In this document: one piece after another, positions 1 through 8,782 of the stretch
Position numbering within the stretch: position 1 is the first letter of the stretch
How the letters are laid out: every line of letters starts with the position of its first letter
Source: CBDCWQ01 sp965223435
Lineage (GTDB): Bacteria; Myxococcota; Kuafuiibacteriia; Kuafuiibacteriales; Kuafuiibacteriaceae
Assembly: GCA_965223435.1 (NCBI GenBank)
Contig: CBDCWQ010000018.1
Coordinates: 62,001 to 126,000, forward strand
Length of the DNA: 64,000 nt
Direction: 5' to 3'
The notes under the pieces: generated by a model
Database searches by the model: none
The model's input: the letters and a program-made list of their open reading frames with translations, nothing else
Told to the model about the DNA's origin: nothing
Position numbers and translations under genes: made by a program

Positions 1-1782
1 GTGATTCTGTTTCGGGAGGCCTTTGATCGCCTTTTGGCTACGGTCGAGACCCGTCGCCGCGAACTCCTGGGTTCGAGGCTGGCTCGCATGATTCAAACGG
101 AGTCGGCGCTCATTCCTGTCGCCCAAAACCGGTTGGATGCTTTGACGAGCGGGGGTTTTTCGCAGCGCCTATGGAAAAAAGATGCCAAACTCTTTAGCGA
201 CGATCCGCAGGACGCAGGCGGTATCACCGGATTCATGGGCTGGCTGGACGCGGTCAGCAATCTTGCGGAGCAACCCGAAGCCTTTTTAGATCTGCAAGAA
301 GATCTGGAAGTGGACGGTGTGACTCACGTGGTTGTGATGGGGATGGGAGGGTCAAGTCTTGCGCCAGAGGTGTTTGCCAAGGTCTTTAAGCCTGCGCCCG
401 GGAGTCCGAAGCTTGTGGTCCTGGACTCGACGGTGCCCGCTCAGATTTTGAGTGTCCAAAAAAGAATTGATCCGGATCATTCCGTATTTATTGTTGCGAG
501 TAAAAGCGGAACGACGGCTGAGCCGCTGGCGTTTCAGTCTTATTTTTTCGACCAGATTCAGGATGGCGATCGTTTTATGGCGGTGACTGACCCTGAGACT
601 CGGTTGGAGCACATGGCGGTCGAGCGCGACTATCAAGCCATCTTCAACGGGGATCCAGAGATTGGCGGTCGTTATTCGGCCCTGTCCCCGTTTGGGTTGG
701 TGCCCGCGTGCGCGATGGGCCTCGATGTGATTGAACTGCTCGAAACCGCAGATCTGATGGTGGCGAGTTGCGGTGCCGACATCCCGCCGAGCGAGAATCC
801 AGGGGTTCGTTTGGGTGTGATCTTGGGCGAATTGGCGAAGAGTGGTCGCGATAAGCTCACGATTTCGGCCTCTGAGTCCCTCAGCCCGTTTGGGGCCTGG
901 TTGGAGCAATTGATTGCCGAGAGCACTGGTAAAAAGGGTGTGGGCATCGTTCCCGTCGATGGGGAGCGGCTTTCTGAGCCAAAAGATTACAGCGACGACC
1001 GAGTTTTTGTGCATTTTAGGCTTGAGCACGAACCCGAAGAGCTGTCGCTGAAGCGCTTGGAGTCTCTCGAGAAGGCAGGGCATCCGGTTTTGAGCTTCGA
1101 GTTGTCCAACCCACAGCAAATCGTCCAGGAAATGTTTCGCTGGGAAATCGCAACGGCGACGGCGGCTCATATTTTAGGGGTCAATCCGTTTGACCAGCCG
1201 AACGTAGAAGAAAGCAAACGCTTCACAAAAGAGTACCTCAAGGCTTTCGAGAGCCAAGGCACACTCCCTGAAGTGGACGGCGAAGAGGAGATCTTTCGAG
1301 ACCAAGACATCGTGGTCTATACCGATGCGTCCAACGCGACCGGTCTGAGAGACTGCGAGTCCCTTGGGCAGGTTCTTCGGGAGCATGTCGACCGCAGCCG
1401 ACGGGGTGATTACGTTGCCCTCAACGCCTATGTAGAGTCGAACGATGTCAACGATGCATCGCTTCAAACCCTCAGGCATGCGATCCGTGACCGCAAAAAG
1501 TGCGCAACCACGTTAGGTTACGGACCGAGGTTCTTGCACAGCACGGGGCAGCTTCATAAAGGGGGGCCCGACACCGGTGTTTTTATCCAGATTACCAGCG
1601 ATGACGCCGAAGACATCCCCGTTCCGGGGGCGTCCTATTCTTTTGGGGTATTGAAACAAGCCCAGGAGCGCGGCGATTTCACGGCGCTTTCGAAACGGGG
1701 GCGGCGAATTCTGCGGGTCCATTTGCCTGCAGATGTTGAGGGTGGGCTCAAGGCTCTCGTAGAAGCATGGCGTTCGAACTGA
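1..1782 (+). CDS. Bifunctional transaldolase / glucose-6-phosphate isomerase, 3' part (phosphoglucose isomerase half)
   Basis: The 593 visible residues match the C-terminal, isomerase half of the fused transaldolase-phosphoglucose isomerase enzymes (cytosolic; interconvert glucose-6-P and fructose-6-P, and transfer dihydroxyacetone units in the pentose phosphate pathway). A sugar-phosphate SIS-type loop, MGMGGSS, lies near residues 113-119. The phosphate-binding SKSGTT motif lies near 168-174. The C-terminal segment with GYGPRFLHSTGQLHKGG is characteristic of these fusions. The frame is open from base 1, so the GTG there is probably an internal Val codon and the transaldolase half lies outside the window. 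The gene ends TGA at 1782. Identity of the isomerase half is firm; the fusion is inferred from family resemblance. Confidence 0.85.
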   Translation: MILFREAFDRLLATVETRRRELLGSRLARMIQTESALIPVAQNRLDALTSGGFSQRLWKKDAKLFSDDPQDAGGITGFMGWLDAVSNLAEQPEAFLDLQEDLEVDGVTHVVVMGMGGSSLAPEVFAKVFKPAPGSPKLVVLDSTVPAQILSVQKRIDPDHSVFIVASKSGTTAEPLAFQSYFFDQIQDGDRFMAVTDPETRLEHMAVERDYQAIFNGDPEIGGRYSALSPFGLVPACAMGLDVIELLETADLMVASCGADIPPSENPGVRLGVILGELAKSGRDKLTISASESLSPFGAWLEQLIAESTGKKGVGIVPVDGERLSEPKDYSDDRVFVHFRLEHEPEELSLKRLESLEKAGHPVLSFELSNPQQIVQEMFRWEIATATAAHILGVNPFDQPNVEESKRFTKEYLKAFESQGTLPEVDGEEEIFRDQDIVVYTDASNATGLRDCESLGQVLREHVDRSRRGDYVALNAYVESNDVNDASLQTLRHAIRDRKKCATTLGYGPRFLHSTGQLHKGGPDTGVFIQITSDDAEDIPVPGASYSFGVLKQAQERGDFTALSKRGRRILRVHLPADVEGGLKALVEAWRSN

Positions 1783-1817
1783 ACTGACTTGTGCGCTCCG
1801 GTTTAGATCGCGCAAGT

Positions 1818-1853
1818 GCATGCGCATGAGCACGTTGACGTCACCCGTACACG
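1818..1853. repeat. Dispersed intergenic repeat, copy 1
   Basis: The 19-bp core GCATGCGCATGAGCACGTT (1818-1836) occurs again exactly at 27214-27232. Both copies are followed by a similar segment holding GTTGACG-type bases and ending CGTACACG, and both are intergenic. The core contains the palindrome ATGCGCAT. It may be a REP-like repeat or a protein-binding site; its function is unknown. Confidence 0.5.
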
Positions 1854-1989
1854 GCCTTCATGTGCGCGTGCGCCTGCTCGGTTTCAGCACTCATCGCAAC
1901 AACCTACGAAACTTGTCTCCACCAAGGTGGTTTCGAGCGTTGGTCCAAATCTAGGTCGTCTCGCCTGACCGTGTTATCTTTTCTTGGCC

Positions 1990-3111
1990 ATGGGGCTGTC
2001 GAATGTTTCGCTGCTGCGGCAGGCAGCCGCTTTGGTGTTGGTCTTGGTGTGTACAGAAGTGCGCGCCGATTCGGGCACGCCTCGTCCTCTGGCTGCGGCG
2101 GCACGGGAAAGCGGAGCGCCCCTTCAGCTGGCCCCCTGGGCCGCTGCCATGCGGCAAGAGGTTAAGAAAGCCAAAAAGTCGTTTCCGGGCGTCCTGTACT
2201 TCTATGTTTCTGACCCAAGCCGAGGCCACCGCTTCGGTTATCGCGAAGACGAACCCGCGTATCTCGCTTCGGGGGTGAAGATCGCCTTCATGGTGGAAGC
2301 GTTTCGTCAGCGCGAGGCGGGCACCCTGTCTTTTGATAAGAAAGTCACCTACAGCGCCTCCGATATACGCGACGGTGCGACCCGCATCAACCCGAGGCGG
2401 TTGGGCTCACGTTTCAAGGTTCGCGATTTGCTTACATGGATGATGCAGGCGAGCGACAATGCGGCGACGGACCTCGTGGCCAAGACGGTGGGGCTTCGAC
2501 AGACAACTGCCAGCCTGGTTGCAGACGGGATCCGCGGGTTCACACCGTTGACCTATATGGTGGATGTCAGGAGGGGAATATACCGAGAATTGGATATTCG
2601 GGCGGATGATCTCCGGGCCATCGACATTCGCACCATTCGCTGGACACCGATCTGGGAGCCCCAAATCGCCCGGCTCACGGCGCTGGTAGGGAGACCCAGG
2701 GGAACCTACAGTCGTGCGGATCTGTTCGCGGCGTACGATCGTTTTTATGCAACCCGCGTCAACCGAGCGCCCATGAAGGCCATTGGAACGATTTTGGAAC
2801 GTATTTTGGCGGGGACGATGGTGAGCGAAAAGGCGAGTCGTGAGATGTTGGCGCTGATGATGGGGGCGCGGACGAGCACGAAGCGCATCTTGGGCCGGCT
2901 CCCCGCGGGCACCCGGGTTGCGCACAAGACCGGGAGCCAGTTTCGGCAGCTGTGCGACCTGGGTATCATTTTTCTTAAAGAGGACCACCCCGTGGTGGTG
3001 GCCGCCTGCCTCGAAGGCGGGGGCGTACATGCCGCCGAGGCGATAGTTGCCCGGCTGGCCAGGAAGGCCTATGATCTGTGCGCAGGCGCACCTGATGGGT
3101 CTAAGCCTTAG
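1990..3111 (+). CDS. Exported serine hydrolase, class A beta-lactamase fold (copy 1)
   Basis: About 373 residues. The N-terminus is hydrophobic (LLRQAAALVLVLVCTEVRA) and reads as a signal peptide, so the product is probably periplasmic. The three signature motifs of the penicillin-recognising serine hydrolase fold are in order: SGVK (SxxK, nucleophile Ser near residue 94), SDN near 155 and KTG near 313. Typical class A enzymes have about 290 residues, so this one has insertions, mainly between SDN and KTG. Peptidoglycan or beta-lactam hydrolysis is possible but cannot be decided from the sequence. The frame also opens at a TTG at 1984; ATG 1990 is preferred. A paralogue follows 19 bp downstream. 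Confidence 0.8.
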   Translation: MGLSNVSLLRQAAALVLVLVCTEVRADSGTPRPLAAAARESGAPLQLAPWAAAMRQEVKKAKKSFPGVLYFYVSDPSRGHRFGYREDEPAYLASGVKIAFMVEAFRQREAGTLSFDKKVTYSASDIRDGATRINPRRLGSRFKVRDLLTWMMQASDNAATDLVAKTVGLRQTTASLVADGIRGFTPLTYMVDVRRGIYRELDIRADDLRAIDIRTIRWTPIWEPQIARLTALVGRPRGTYSRADLFAAYDRFYATRVNRAPMKAIGTILERILAGTMVSEKASREMLALMMGARTSTKRILGRLPAGTRVAHKTGSQFRQLCDLGIIFLKEDHPVVVAACLEGGGVHAAEAIVARLARKAYDLCAGAPDGSKP

Positions 3112-3130
3112 ACATAGGAACAAAAGCAAG

Positions 3131-4336
3131 GTGAAATTGAACCGAAGGCGGCGGTGGGAGGCTGTTCTGTGCACCGCAGTGGGCGCTTCTTTTGCCCAAA
3201 CAGCGGACGCCCAGCAGCAGTTTTTTGCAGAGTGGCCGGCGGCGTTACAGACCGACGTAGAGCGTATTACCAGGCGTTCTGCCGCTGAGCTTTCGCTTTA
3301 CGTCAAAGATCTCACGACTGGGGCCAAGTACACCCACAACGCTTCTACGCCCACCTATTTGGCCTCGGGGATCAAAGTCCCGGTGATGATGGCGGTTTTT
3401 CGGCAGCTGGAGAAGGGTGAGCTCTCTATGGATGCCGAAGTGTTGTACGGGCCCAAAGCGATTCGCGACGGCTCGCCGCAGCTCAATTTGGTTGAACCCC
3501 GGTCGAAGATAGCGGTGTCCACGCTGCTTGAGGTCATGATTCAGCACAGCGACAACGCGGCCGCGGATATGTTGATCAACCTGGTGGGGCTCAATGCCGT
3601 CAATCTGGGTTTGGTGGAAGAAGGGATTCACGGTTTTGGTCCCATCACAACGTTGCTTGAGGTTCGGCGGTTGGTGTATCGCAACATCGATCCCGACACC
3701 GAGGGTCTTCGCGTTTCCGATTTTTTTGAGCTCGGCGTGACCCGCCCACTGGATCTACGCCTTTTGCGGCTGTCGGAGCTCCTGGAGGTTGAGGCGGGAA
3801 CGTTTCAGCCCGAGCACTACCAAAAAGGGTTTCAGACGTACTACCGGGCTGGCTACAATACGGCACCGCTCGAAGCCATGGGTACCCTCCTCGGAAAACT
3901 AGCCAAAGGCGAGATCGTCAACCCGCAGCGTAGCCAGCAGATGATCGAGATCATGCTCGGAACCAAGACCGGTGCACACCGTTTCATTTCTGGTCTCCCG
4001 CCCAACACCCCCTTTGCCCACAAGACCGGCACCCAGTACCGCCGCATATGCGATTTCGGCGTTTTCTACATGAAAGATGATCGCCCTATTGTCCTGGCGG
4101 GCTGCATCAAAGGTGGACGTACTCGAAAAGCCGCCGAAGAAGAGCTGTCCCAGGTCGCCAGCCGTGTCTATTATCATCTGTCTCCCCCGAACAGCCGGAG
4201 TCGCCTCAAGAACCTCAGGCGGTCCAGGACCCGAGCCAAGCCGCTGGCTTACTCTGATGGCCAGTTTTTGGCGCCGGGTCTTCGCCAGTTCAAAAAGCGG
4301 GGCGTCCGAAAGTTCAAACGCCGTCCAAAGCGCTAG
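3131..4336 (+). CDS. Exported serine hydrolase, class A beta-lactamase fold (copy 2)
   Basis: Paralogue of the preceding gene. It has SGIK near residue 79, SDN near 140 and KTG near 298, counted from GTG 3131. The frame is open back to 3047, which would overlap the upstream gene. GTG 3131 is preferred because an AGGA purine stretch lies at about 3117 and the product then begins with a basic segment plus hydrophobic run ending ADA, a good Sec signal peptide. The C-terminus has a basic tail (roughly the last 50 residues, rich in Arg and Lys) that copy 1 lacks. Probably co-transcribed with copy 1. Whether it is a beta-lactamase or a cell-wall enzyme is undecided. Confidence 0.8.
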   Translation: MKLNRRRRWEAVLCTAVGASFAQTADAQQQFFAEWPAALQTDVERITRRSAAELSLYVKDLTTGAKYTHNASTPTYLASGIKVPVMMAVFRQLEKGELSMDAEVLYGPKAIRDGSPQLNLVEPRSKIAVSTLLEVMIQHSDNAAADMLINLVGLNAVNLGLVEEGIHGFGPITTLLEVRRLVYRNIDPDTEGLRVSDFFELGVTRPLDLRLLRLSELLEVEAGTFQPEHYQKGFQTYYRAGYNTAPLEAMGTLLGKLAKGEIVNPQRSQQMIEIMLGTKTGAHRFISGLPPNTPFAHKTGTQYRRICDFGVFYMKDDRPIVLAGCIKGGRTRKAAEEELSQVASRVYYHLSPPNSRSRLKNLRRSRTRAKPLAYSDGQFLAPGLRQFKKRGVRKFKRRPKR

Positions 4337-4471
4337 CGGGCTGTTCGTCACGAAGCGACGTTTCAGCAACCTTTTGTACACCTGCCAAGGTTCGAGATTG
4401 CCCCGGGTACCTATTATCTGTTTGTTGAGACCCTGCTGCGGCCTGGAGCTTTTTGCCTAGCTTGTTTGAGT

Positions 4472-4487
4472 ACGAGCCAGAGCTCGT
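4472..4487. terminator. Possible weak bidirectional stem-loop between convergent genes
   Basis: ACGAGC and GCTCGT form a perfect 6-bp stem with a 4-base loop, placed between the convergent hydrolase gene (ends 4336) and the BatA-like gene (ends 4510). Only a short T run follows, so termination activity is a guess. Confidence 0.25.
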
Positions 4488-4509
4488 GTTTGAAGAGAAT
4501 TAGGTGGGT

Positions 4510-6711
4510 CTAGGTGCCGATTCTTTGGGCGGTGAGGAGGCTTTCGAGTGCGAAGGCGATGAGCATCAGGATGAGGAACAGGCCCGCGACTGCTTCGGGG
4601 TTGGATAGACCGCTGAGGGCTTGGGCGCGCTCGAGCATGGTGTCGTCTTTTGGGGCTCCGGGGGCGGCGGCGGCCCCGGTCAGAATCAGGGTGGCCTCGT
4701 CTTTGTCCAGGGCTTCGAGGTTCGACTCGCGGGTGTCGACGTTGACCGCAAAATGTTGGTCGTCGACGGGGCTAAAGGCGTCGCCGTACGAGACTTCTAC
4801 GCGGTAGTGGCCGGGGGCTTCGGTGGCTTGGAAGCGAATGCTTGGGTTTTCGCCAAGCTCGTGTTCCGGCCACAGCGTTTCTTGGCCATCGGGGGCAATG
4901 ACTTTGAGTTTTTTCGCCTTTTTGGGGATGAGGATGTCGCGCTGGGCGCCCGCGAGGGTGGGTTGGCGATCCGGCTTTTTGAGGGCTTGGCCGAGGTAGA
5001 GGGTCAGCTGGCGGACCAGGGGGACAAAGGCGGGGCGGATGGGGAGGTCGGTCATGTCTCGGTCGATGGAGGTGGTGAAGAAAATACACCGGCCTTGTCC
5101 GAACTGTCCCTCGATGAAGGCCGGTTGTCCGTCCTCGTGCTCGACCAAGATCTCTGCTGGCTGGCCGGTGCCGGGCTGAAGCAAGATGTAGGCCCGGGTC
5201 CGGGTGGACAAGAGCCCTCCGAGCGATTCGCCCTGAAAGATTTCTATGACCGGGTGGCTTGCGAGCGGTTCGCTCAGGCCGACGATGCCGCCCGAGCCGA
5301 CGCCTCCTGCTTCGGGGTCAACAACCTTGAGGCCCCGGAGGGCTCGCGGCAGCACCGTGCCCAGTTCTCGATTGTAGGCTTCGACATCCATGTCTTCGGT
5401 GGACGTGACCAGCAGCCCTCCGCCCCGTTCGACAAAGCGAGTGAGTGCCTGGCCGTCCTTGCCCGAGACTGAAGGCACACCCGCCAAAATGACCACATCG
5501 TATAAGGAGAGGTCGGTGGTTTTGAAGTCGTCGTAGGTGATGATGCGCGGCGCGGGTTGGTCACTGGCGCCGGTCTTCAGGGCCCGTTCGAGGTAAAAAA
5601 CCTCATCCTCTTTGGCGACCCCAGCGGGCGCGCCGTTGACGACGAGACTTCGGACCTGCCTTTGGATGTCGACGATGGCATAGCGATGGTTGTCTTCAAC
5701 AAGGGTATCTGCATCTAGGGCGACTTCAATTTCTGCTGTGCCCGGACCTTGAAAGGTGTGCCGAAGGACTTTTTCCGCCAACGCACCGGGGAGCACATCG
5801 ACGTGGCTGGCTTCAAGCTTCACGTTGTTTTGCTTGAGGACGATCGGTGTGGGGTCTGGCTTGCCGCCGCCGTCCCGACCGAAGCTCTGAATCCGGGTGC
5901 GAAGGTCAATGGTGTATGGCGATGCGATGGGCACATCGACCACGGCCATGCGGCTGAGTGCATTGTTTCTTCGGGCGTCGGGGGGGACGCCCGAGAGGAC
6001 ATCGATCACTTCGAGTGCGGCCACTTTGTCGTCAGAAATTCGTAGATCTGCCGCGCTGGCCACGCTCGATTGGGCTAGATCCGAAAGGAGCACCACCCGG
6101 GCCTGCACGGCGTCGGTACTCGTCTTGGGGTCTTGCTGTTTGGCTTCTCGAAGGGATGCTAGAGCTTTGGCCGCGGCGGTCACTGCTTCGCCCAAGTCGG
6201 TGTATTCATAAGACGGTTCGAGCTTTTCGAGGGCAACAAACAATTCGGTCCGTGACGGTGTGGGACGCAAAGTGAGGAGCTTTGCCTGCGCTTTTGCCGC
6301 CACGAGCATCGCTTGGTCTTCGGGGCCCATGGCATCGATGATCTTGCGGGCCTGCTTGATGGCTTCTTCAAAGGCTGTGGACGTGCCGTAGCGGGCTCTC
6401 ATCGACAACGAGCTGTCGATGACGATGGCGATTCGCTGGGCTCCCCCGCGGGATACCGCCAAGGTGTCCCGGGTACCCACCATCGGTCCAGAAGCGGCCA
6501 GTGCGAGGGCGGCAATGAGCAAAACCCGAGCAAGGAGGAGCAAGATTCGTTTGAGTCGCCACCGTTTTTCTACCCGAAGTGCACTCTTGAGGACCAACTC
6601 GATCGCCGAAAAGGGGTGTCTTCTTGGCTTTCTCTTATGGATCAGGTGGATCACGATGGGGACGGATGCGCCCAAAAGTCCGAAAAGAAGGAAGGGGTTG
6701 AGAAAACTCAT
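4510..6711 (-). CDS. BatA-like membrane protein with VWA domain
   Basis: 733 residues. The N-terminus (about 1-80) is the BatA/aerotolerance-regulator N-terminal domain: a membrane segment, the HKRKPRRHPFSAIELV signature, then a second membrane helix. A von Willebrand A domain follows, with the metal-binding DSSLS (DxSxS, about residues 99-103). The middle and C-terminal part resembles the glutamine-amidotransferase-like region of large BatA-type proteins, and a final hydrophobic helix lies near the C-terminus. The start ATG overlaps the stop of the upstream DUF58 gene by 4 bp (ATGA), implying translational coupling. Last gene of the 13813-4510 operon. Likely part of a membrane VWA complex assembled by the MoxR ATPase; the client is unknown. 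Confidence 0.8.
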   Translation of the reverse strand: MSFLNPFLLFGLLGASVPIVIHLIHKRKPRRHPFSAIELVLKSALRVEKRWRLKRILLLLARVLLIAALALAASGPMVGTRDTLAVSRGGAQRIAIVIDSSLSMRARYGTSTAFEEAIKQARKIIDAMGPEDQAMLVAAKAQAKLLTLRPTPSRTELFVALEKLEPSYEYTDLGEAVTAAAKALASLREAKQQDPKTSTDAVQARVVLLSDLAQSSVASAADLRISDDKVAALEVIDVLSGVPPDARRNNALSRMAVVDVPIASPYTIDLRTRIQSFGRDGGGKPDPTPIVLKQNNVKLEASHVDVLPGALAEKVLRHTFQGPGTAEIEVALDADTLVEDNHRYAIVDIQRQVRSLVVNGAPAGVAKEDEVFYLERALKTGASDQPAPRIITYDDFKTTDLSLYDVVILAGVPSVSGKDGQALTRFVERGGGLLVTSTEDMDVEAYNRELGTVLPRALRGLKVVDPEAGGVGSGGIVGLSEPLASHPVIEIFQGESLGGLLSTRTRAYILLQPGTGQPAEILVEHEDGQPAFIEGQFGQGRCIFFTTSIDRDMTDLPIRPAFVPLVRQLTLYLGQALKKPDRQPTLAGAQRDILIPKKAKKLKVIAPDGQETLWPEHELGENPSIRFQATEAPGHYRVEVSYGDAFSPVDDQHFAVNVDTRESNLEALDKDEATLILTGAAAAPGAPKDDTMLERAQALSGLSNPEAVAGLFLILMLIAFALESLLTAQRIGT

Positions 6712-7664
6712 CGCACACTCATTCGAAAGCGGTTCCGCCGTGAAAGAAAGTTGGCAATCAGCTTGCCCGGGGGCAGGTCGGTTCGTGCCAGGTTGTATTC
6801 TACGCGCGCACCTCGGCAGGTGGTTTCAGCCCGGTGCAGAAAATTTGCGAACTCTGTCAGGTAGGCATCACGAATGGCACGGGCGTCTATCTGAACCTCT
6901 CGATCATCTTCCATGGATTCAAAGACGGTGCTGTCCTCAAAAGGAAAATCAATCTCGGCGGGGTCAAGAACATGAAAAAGCGCCACGTCGTGTTGCCTTG
7001 CTCTCAGTTTTGCGATCGCCTGCAAAGACGCCATACCACTGTCCAGAAGGTCGCTGAAGATGAGGATCATGGCTCTGCGGGAGAGGCCCTCAGATAGGGT
7101 ATCGAGTGCTTCTTTAAGCAGCGTGGGGCCCCCCGGCTTCAGGGCGTCGAGGGAGGCCAAAACTTCTTGAAGGTGCCCCCTACGTGCCCGGGGCGGGACC
7201 AGCACGGACAAACTCTCTTGAAAACTCGCGGTGCCCACGGCATCACCTTGACGGGCGAGGACATATGCTAGCGCGCCCGCGGACGTGGATGCATAGCCCA
7301 GTTTGGTGAGCCGATTTTCGGTGGCTTCTCCGGGATAGCCCATCGATCCGGACACATCCACGATCAGCAACGCCCGGAGGTTGGATTCGTCTTCGAAGCG
7401 CTTGACGTAGTCGCGGTCGAGCCTTGCAAAGACCCGCCAATCGAGATGCCGAATGTCGTCGCCCGGCGAGTATTCTTTGTGCTCCGCGAACTCCACGCTG
7501 CTGCCGTGGTGGCGTGATCGATGCATCCCCGCGATGGCGCTGTCGGCCACGATGCGTGCCCGCAAGCTGAGGTCGCCGATTTGTGCGAGCGTATGCGGGT
7601 CTATTTCGCGGGAGCGATTCGTTTCTGCGCCGAGATGGGCATCGACTGATTTTGGTTCGGACAC
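6708..7664 (-). CDS. DUF58 family protein (VWA-like)
   Basis: 318 residues, GTG start. The DUF58 hallmark, DDIRHLDWRVFARLDRDYVKRF, lies around residues 70-92, followed by a VWA-like strand with DVSGSMG (DxSxS metal site). DUF58 proteins are regularly encoded between a MoxR AAA+ ATPase and BatA-type proteins, exactly the arrangement here: 10 bp after the MoxR stop and a 4-bp overlap with the BatA-like gene. Probably cytoplasmic or membrane-associated, with a role in assembling or activating the VWA membrane complex. No membrane helix is apparent. Confidence 0.85.
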   Translation of the reverse strand: MSEPKSVDAHLGAETNRSREIDPHTLAQIGDLSLRARIVADSAIAGMHRSRHHGSSVEFAEHKEYSPGDDIRHLDWRVFARLDRDYVKRFEDESNLRALLIVDVSGSMGYPGEATENRLTKLGYASTSAGALAYVLARQGDAVGTASFQESLSVLVPPRARRGHLQEVLASLDALKPGGPTLLKEALDTLSEGLSRRAMILIFSDLLDSGMASLQAIAKLRARQHDVALFHVLDPAEIDFPFEDSTVFESMEDDREVQIDARAIRDAYLTEFANFLHRAETTCRGARVEYNLARTDLPPGKLIANFLSRRNRFRMSVR

Positions 7665-7674
7665 AAGAGTTCTC

Positions 7675-8760
7675 TTAGGCTTGAATAGACTCTAAGACGG
7701 TACGCACGATGTCTCGAGAACGTACGCCCGATGCCTCAGCGTGGAAGTTGGTGACAATGCGGTGGCCAAGAACTGGCGTGGCGATGGAACGCACATCTTC
7801 AATGGTCGCCGAGGGACGCCCGTGCACGGAGGCTCGTGCTTTTGCTCCCAAAACCAGATACTGCGACGCACGTGGCCCTGCCCCAAAAGAGACAAACTCC
7901 TTGATTCGTGCGGCTGCGCCCTGGGAAAGCTGATCGTCCGGAGAACCCGGCCGCGTCGCCCGCACCAGCCGCACCGCGTGTTGCACAACATTTTCAGGTG
8001 CGGGCACGCGTCTGACCAACGCTTGGAGGTGCCGGATGCGTTCGGGACTCAAGATCTTGGGAAGGGGCGAGGCGCTTGCGCCGGTTGTGGAGCGGACAAT
8101 TTCGACTTCTTCTTGCTCTTTTGGATAAGGCACATCGAGCATGAACATGAAGCGGTCCAGTTGGGCTTCGGGCAGGGGGTAGGTGCCCTCCTGTTCGATG
8201 GGGTTTTGGGTCGCAAAGACGTGAAAGGGTGGCTCGATCCGATGGGTTACGCCCGACGCAGTCACATGGTATTCCTGCATGGCTTGAAGCAGCGCCGCCT
8301 GGGTTTTGGGCGGTGTTCGGTTGATTTCATCGGCGAGCAGAAGGTTGGTGAAAATGGGTCCTTTGAGGAATCTAAAGGATCGACGTCCGGTGGCCGCCTC
8401 TTGCTCAAGCACGTCGGTCCCCGTGACGTCAGAAGGCATCAAATCGGGCGTGAATTGAATTCGGTTGAAGCCAAGGTCAAGGACTTCGGCCAGGGTCTGG
8501 ATCAAGAGCGTTTTGGCCAGACCGGGTACGCCCACAAACAGCGCGTGTGCGTTGGAGAACAGTGCGATGAGCAAATGCTCAATGACAGACTCCTGCCCCA
8601 CGATGCGTTGACCGATGGCCTGCTTCGCCTGGGCAATGGCTTCGGCCAAAACTTGAATCTCCTTGAGATCGTTTGCTGGCGATGGTGGATCGACCGGTAC
8701 AGTGGTCGGGTGGAGATCCCCGCGGGGGGCGCCTTGGGTGCTCGTGTCTTCGTCGCTCAT
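7675..8760 (-). CDS. MoxR family AAA+ ATPase
   Basis: 361 residues. Walker A GVPGLAKT, Walker B LLADEIN followed by RTPPKTQAALLQAMQE, and the sensor segment FATQNPIEQEGTYPLPEAQLDRF are diagnostic of MoxR (AAA_3) ATPases. The C-terminal lid is all-helical. MoxR proteins act as chaperone-like ATPases for VWA-domain partners, here presumably the DUF58 and BatA-like products of the next two genes. The N-terminal 30 residues are low-complexity. ATG start at 8760, 22 bp after the upstream metallopeptidase gene. Length is typical for the family. Confidence 0.9.
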   Translation of the reverse strand: MSDEDTSTQGAPRGDLHPTTVPVDPPSPANDLKEIQVLAEAIAQAKQAIGQRIVGQESVIEHLLIALFSNAHALFVGVPGLAKTLLIQTLAEVLDLGFNRIQFTPDLMPSDVTGTDVLEQEAATGRRSFRFLKGPIFTNLLLADEINRTPPKTQAALLQAMQEYHVTASGVTHRIEPPFHVFATQNPIEQEGTYPLPEAQLDRFMFMLDVPYPKEQEEVEIVRSTTGASASPLPKILSPERIRHLQALVRRVPAPENVVQHAVRLVRATRPGSPDDQLSQGAAARIKEFVSFGAGPRASQYLVLGAKARASVHGRPSATIEDVRSIATPVLGHRIVTNFHAEASGVRSRDIVRTVLESIQA

Positions 8761-8782
8761 TCTCTCTCTCGGTTGTTTGGGT

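Noticed and set aside
2407..3174. Minus-strand ORF of 255 codons under the first hydrolase
   Set aside because: Antisense to a gene with clear active-site motifs; no support.
4380..4420. GGTTCGAGAT-like sequence resembling a tRNA T-loop
   Set aside because: No acceptor or anticodon stems can be formed around it.
4621..5472. Long plus-strand ORF (283 codons) opposite the BatA-like gene
   Set aside because: Antisense shadow of a high-GC coding gene; no motif and no start signal.
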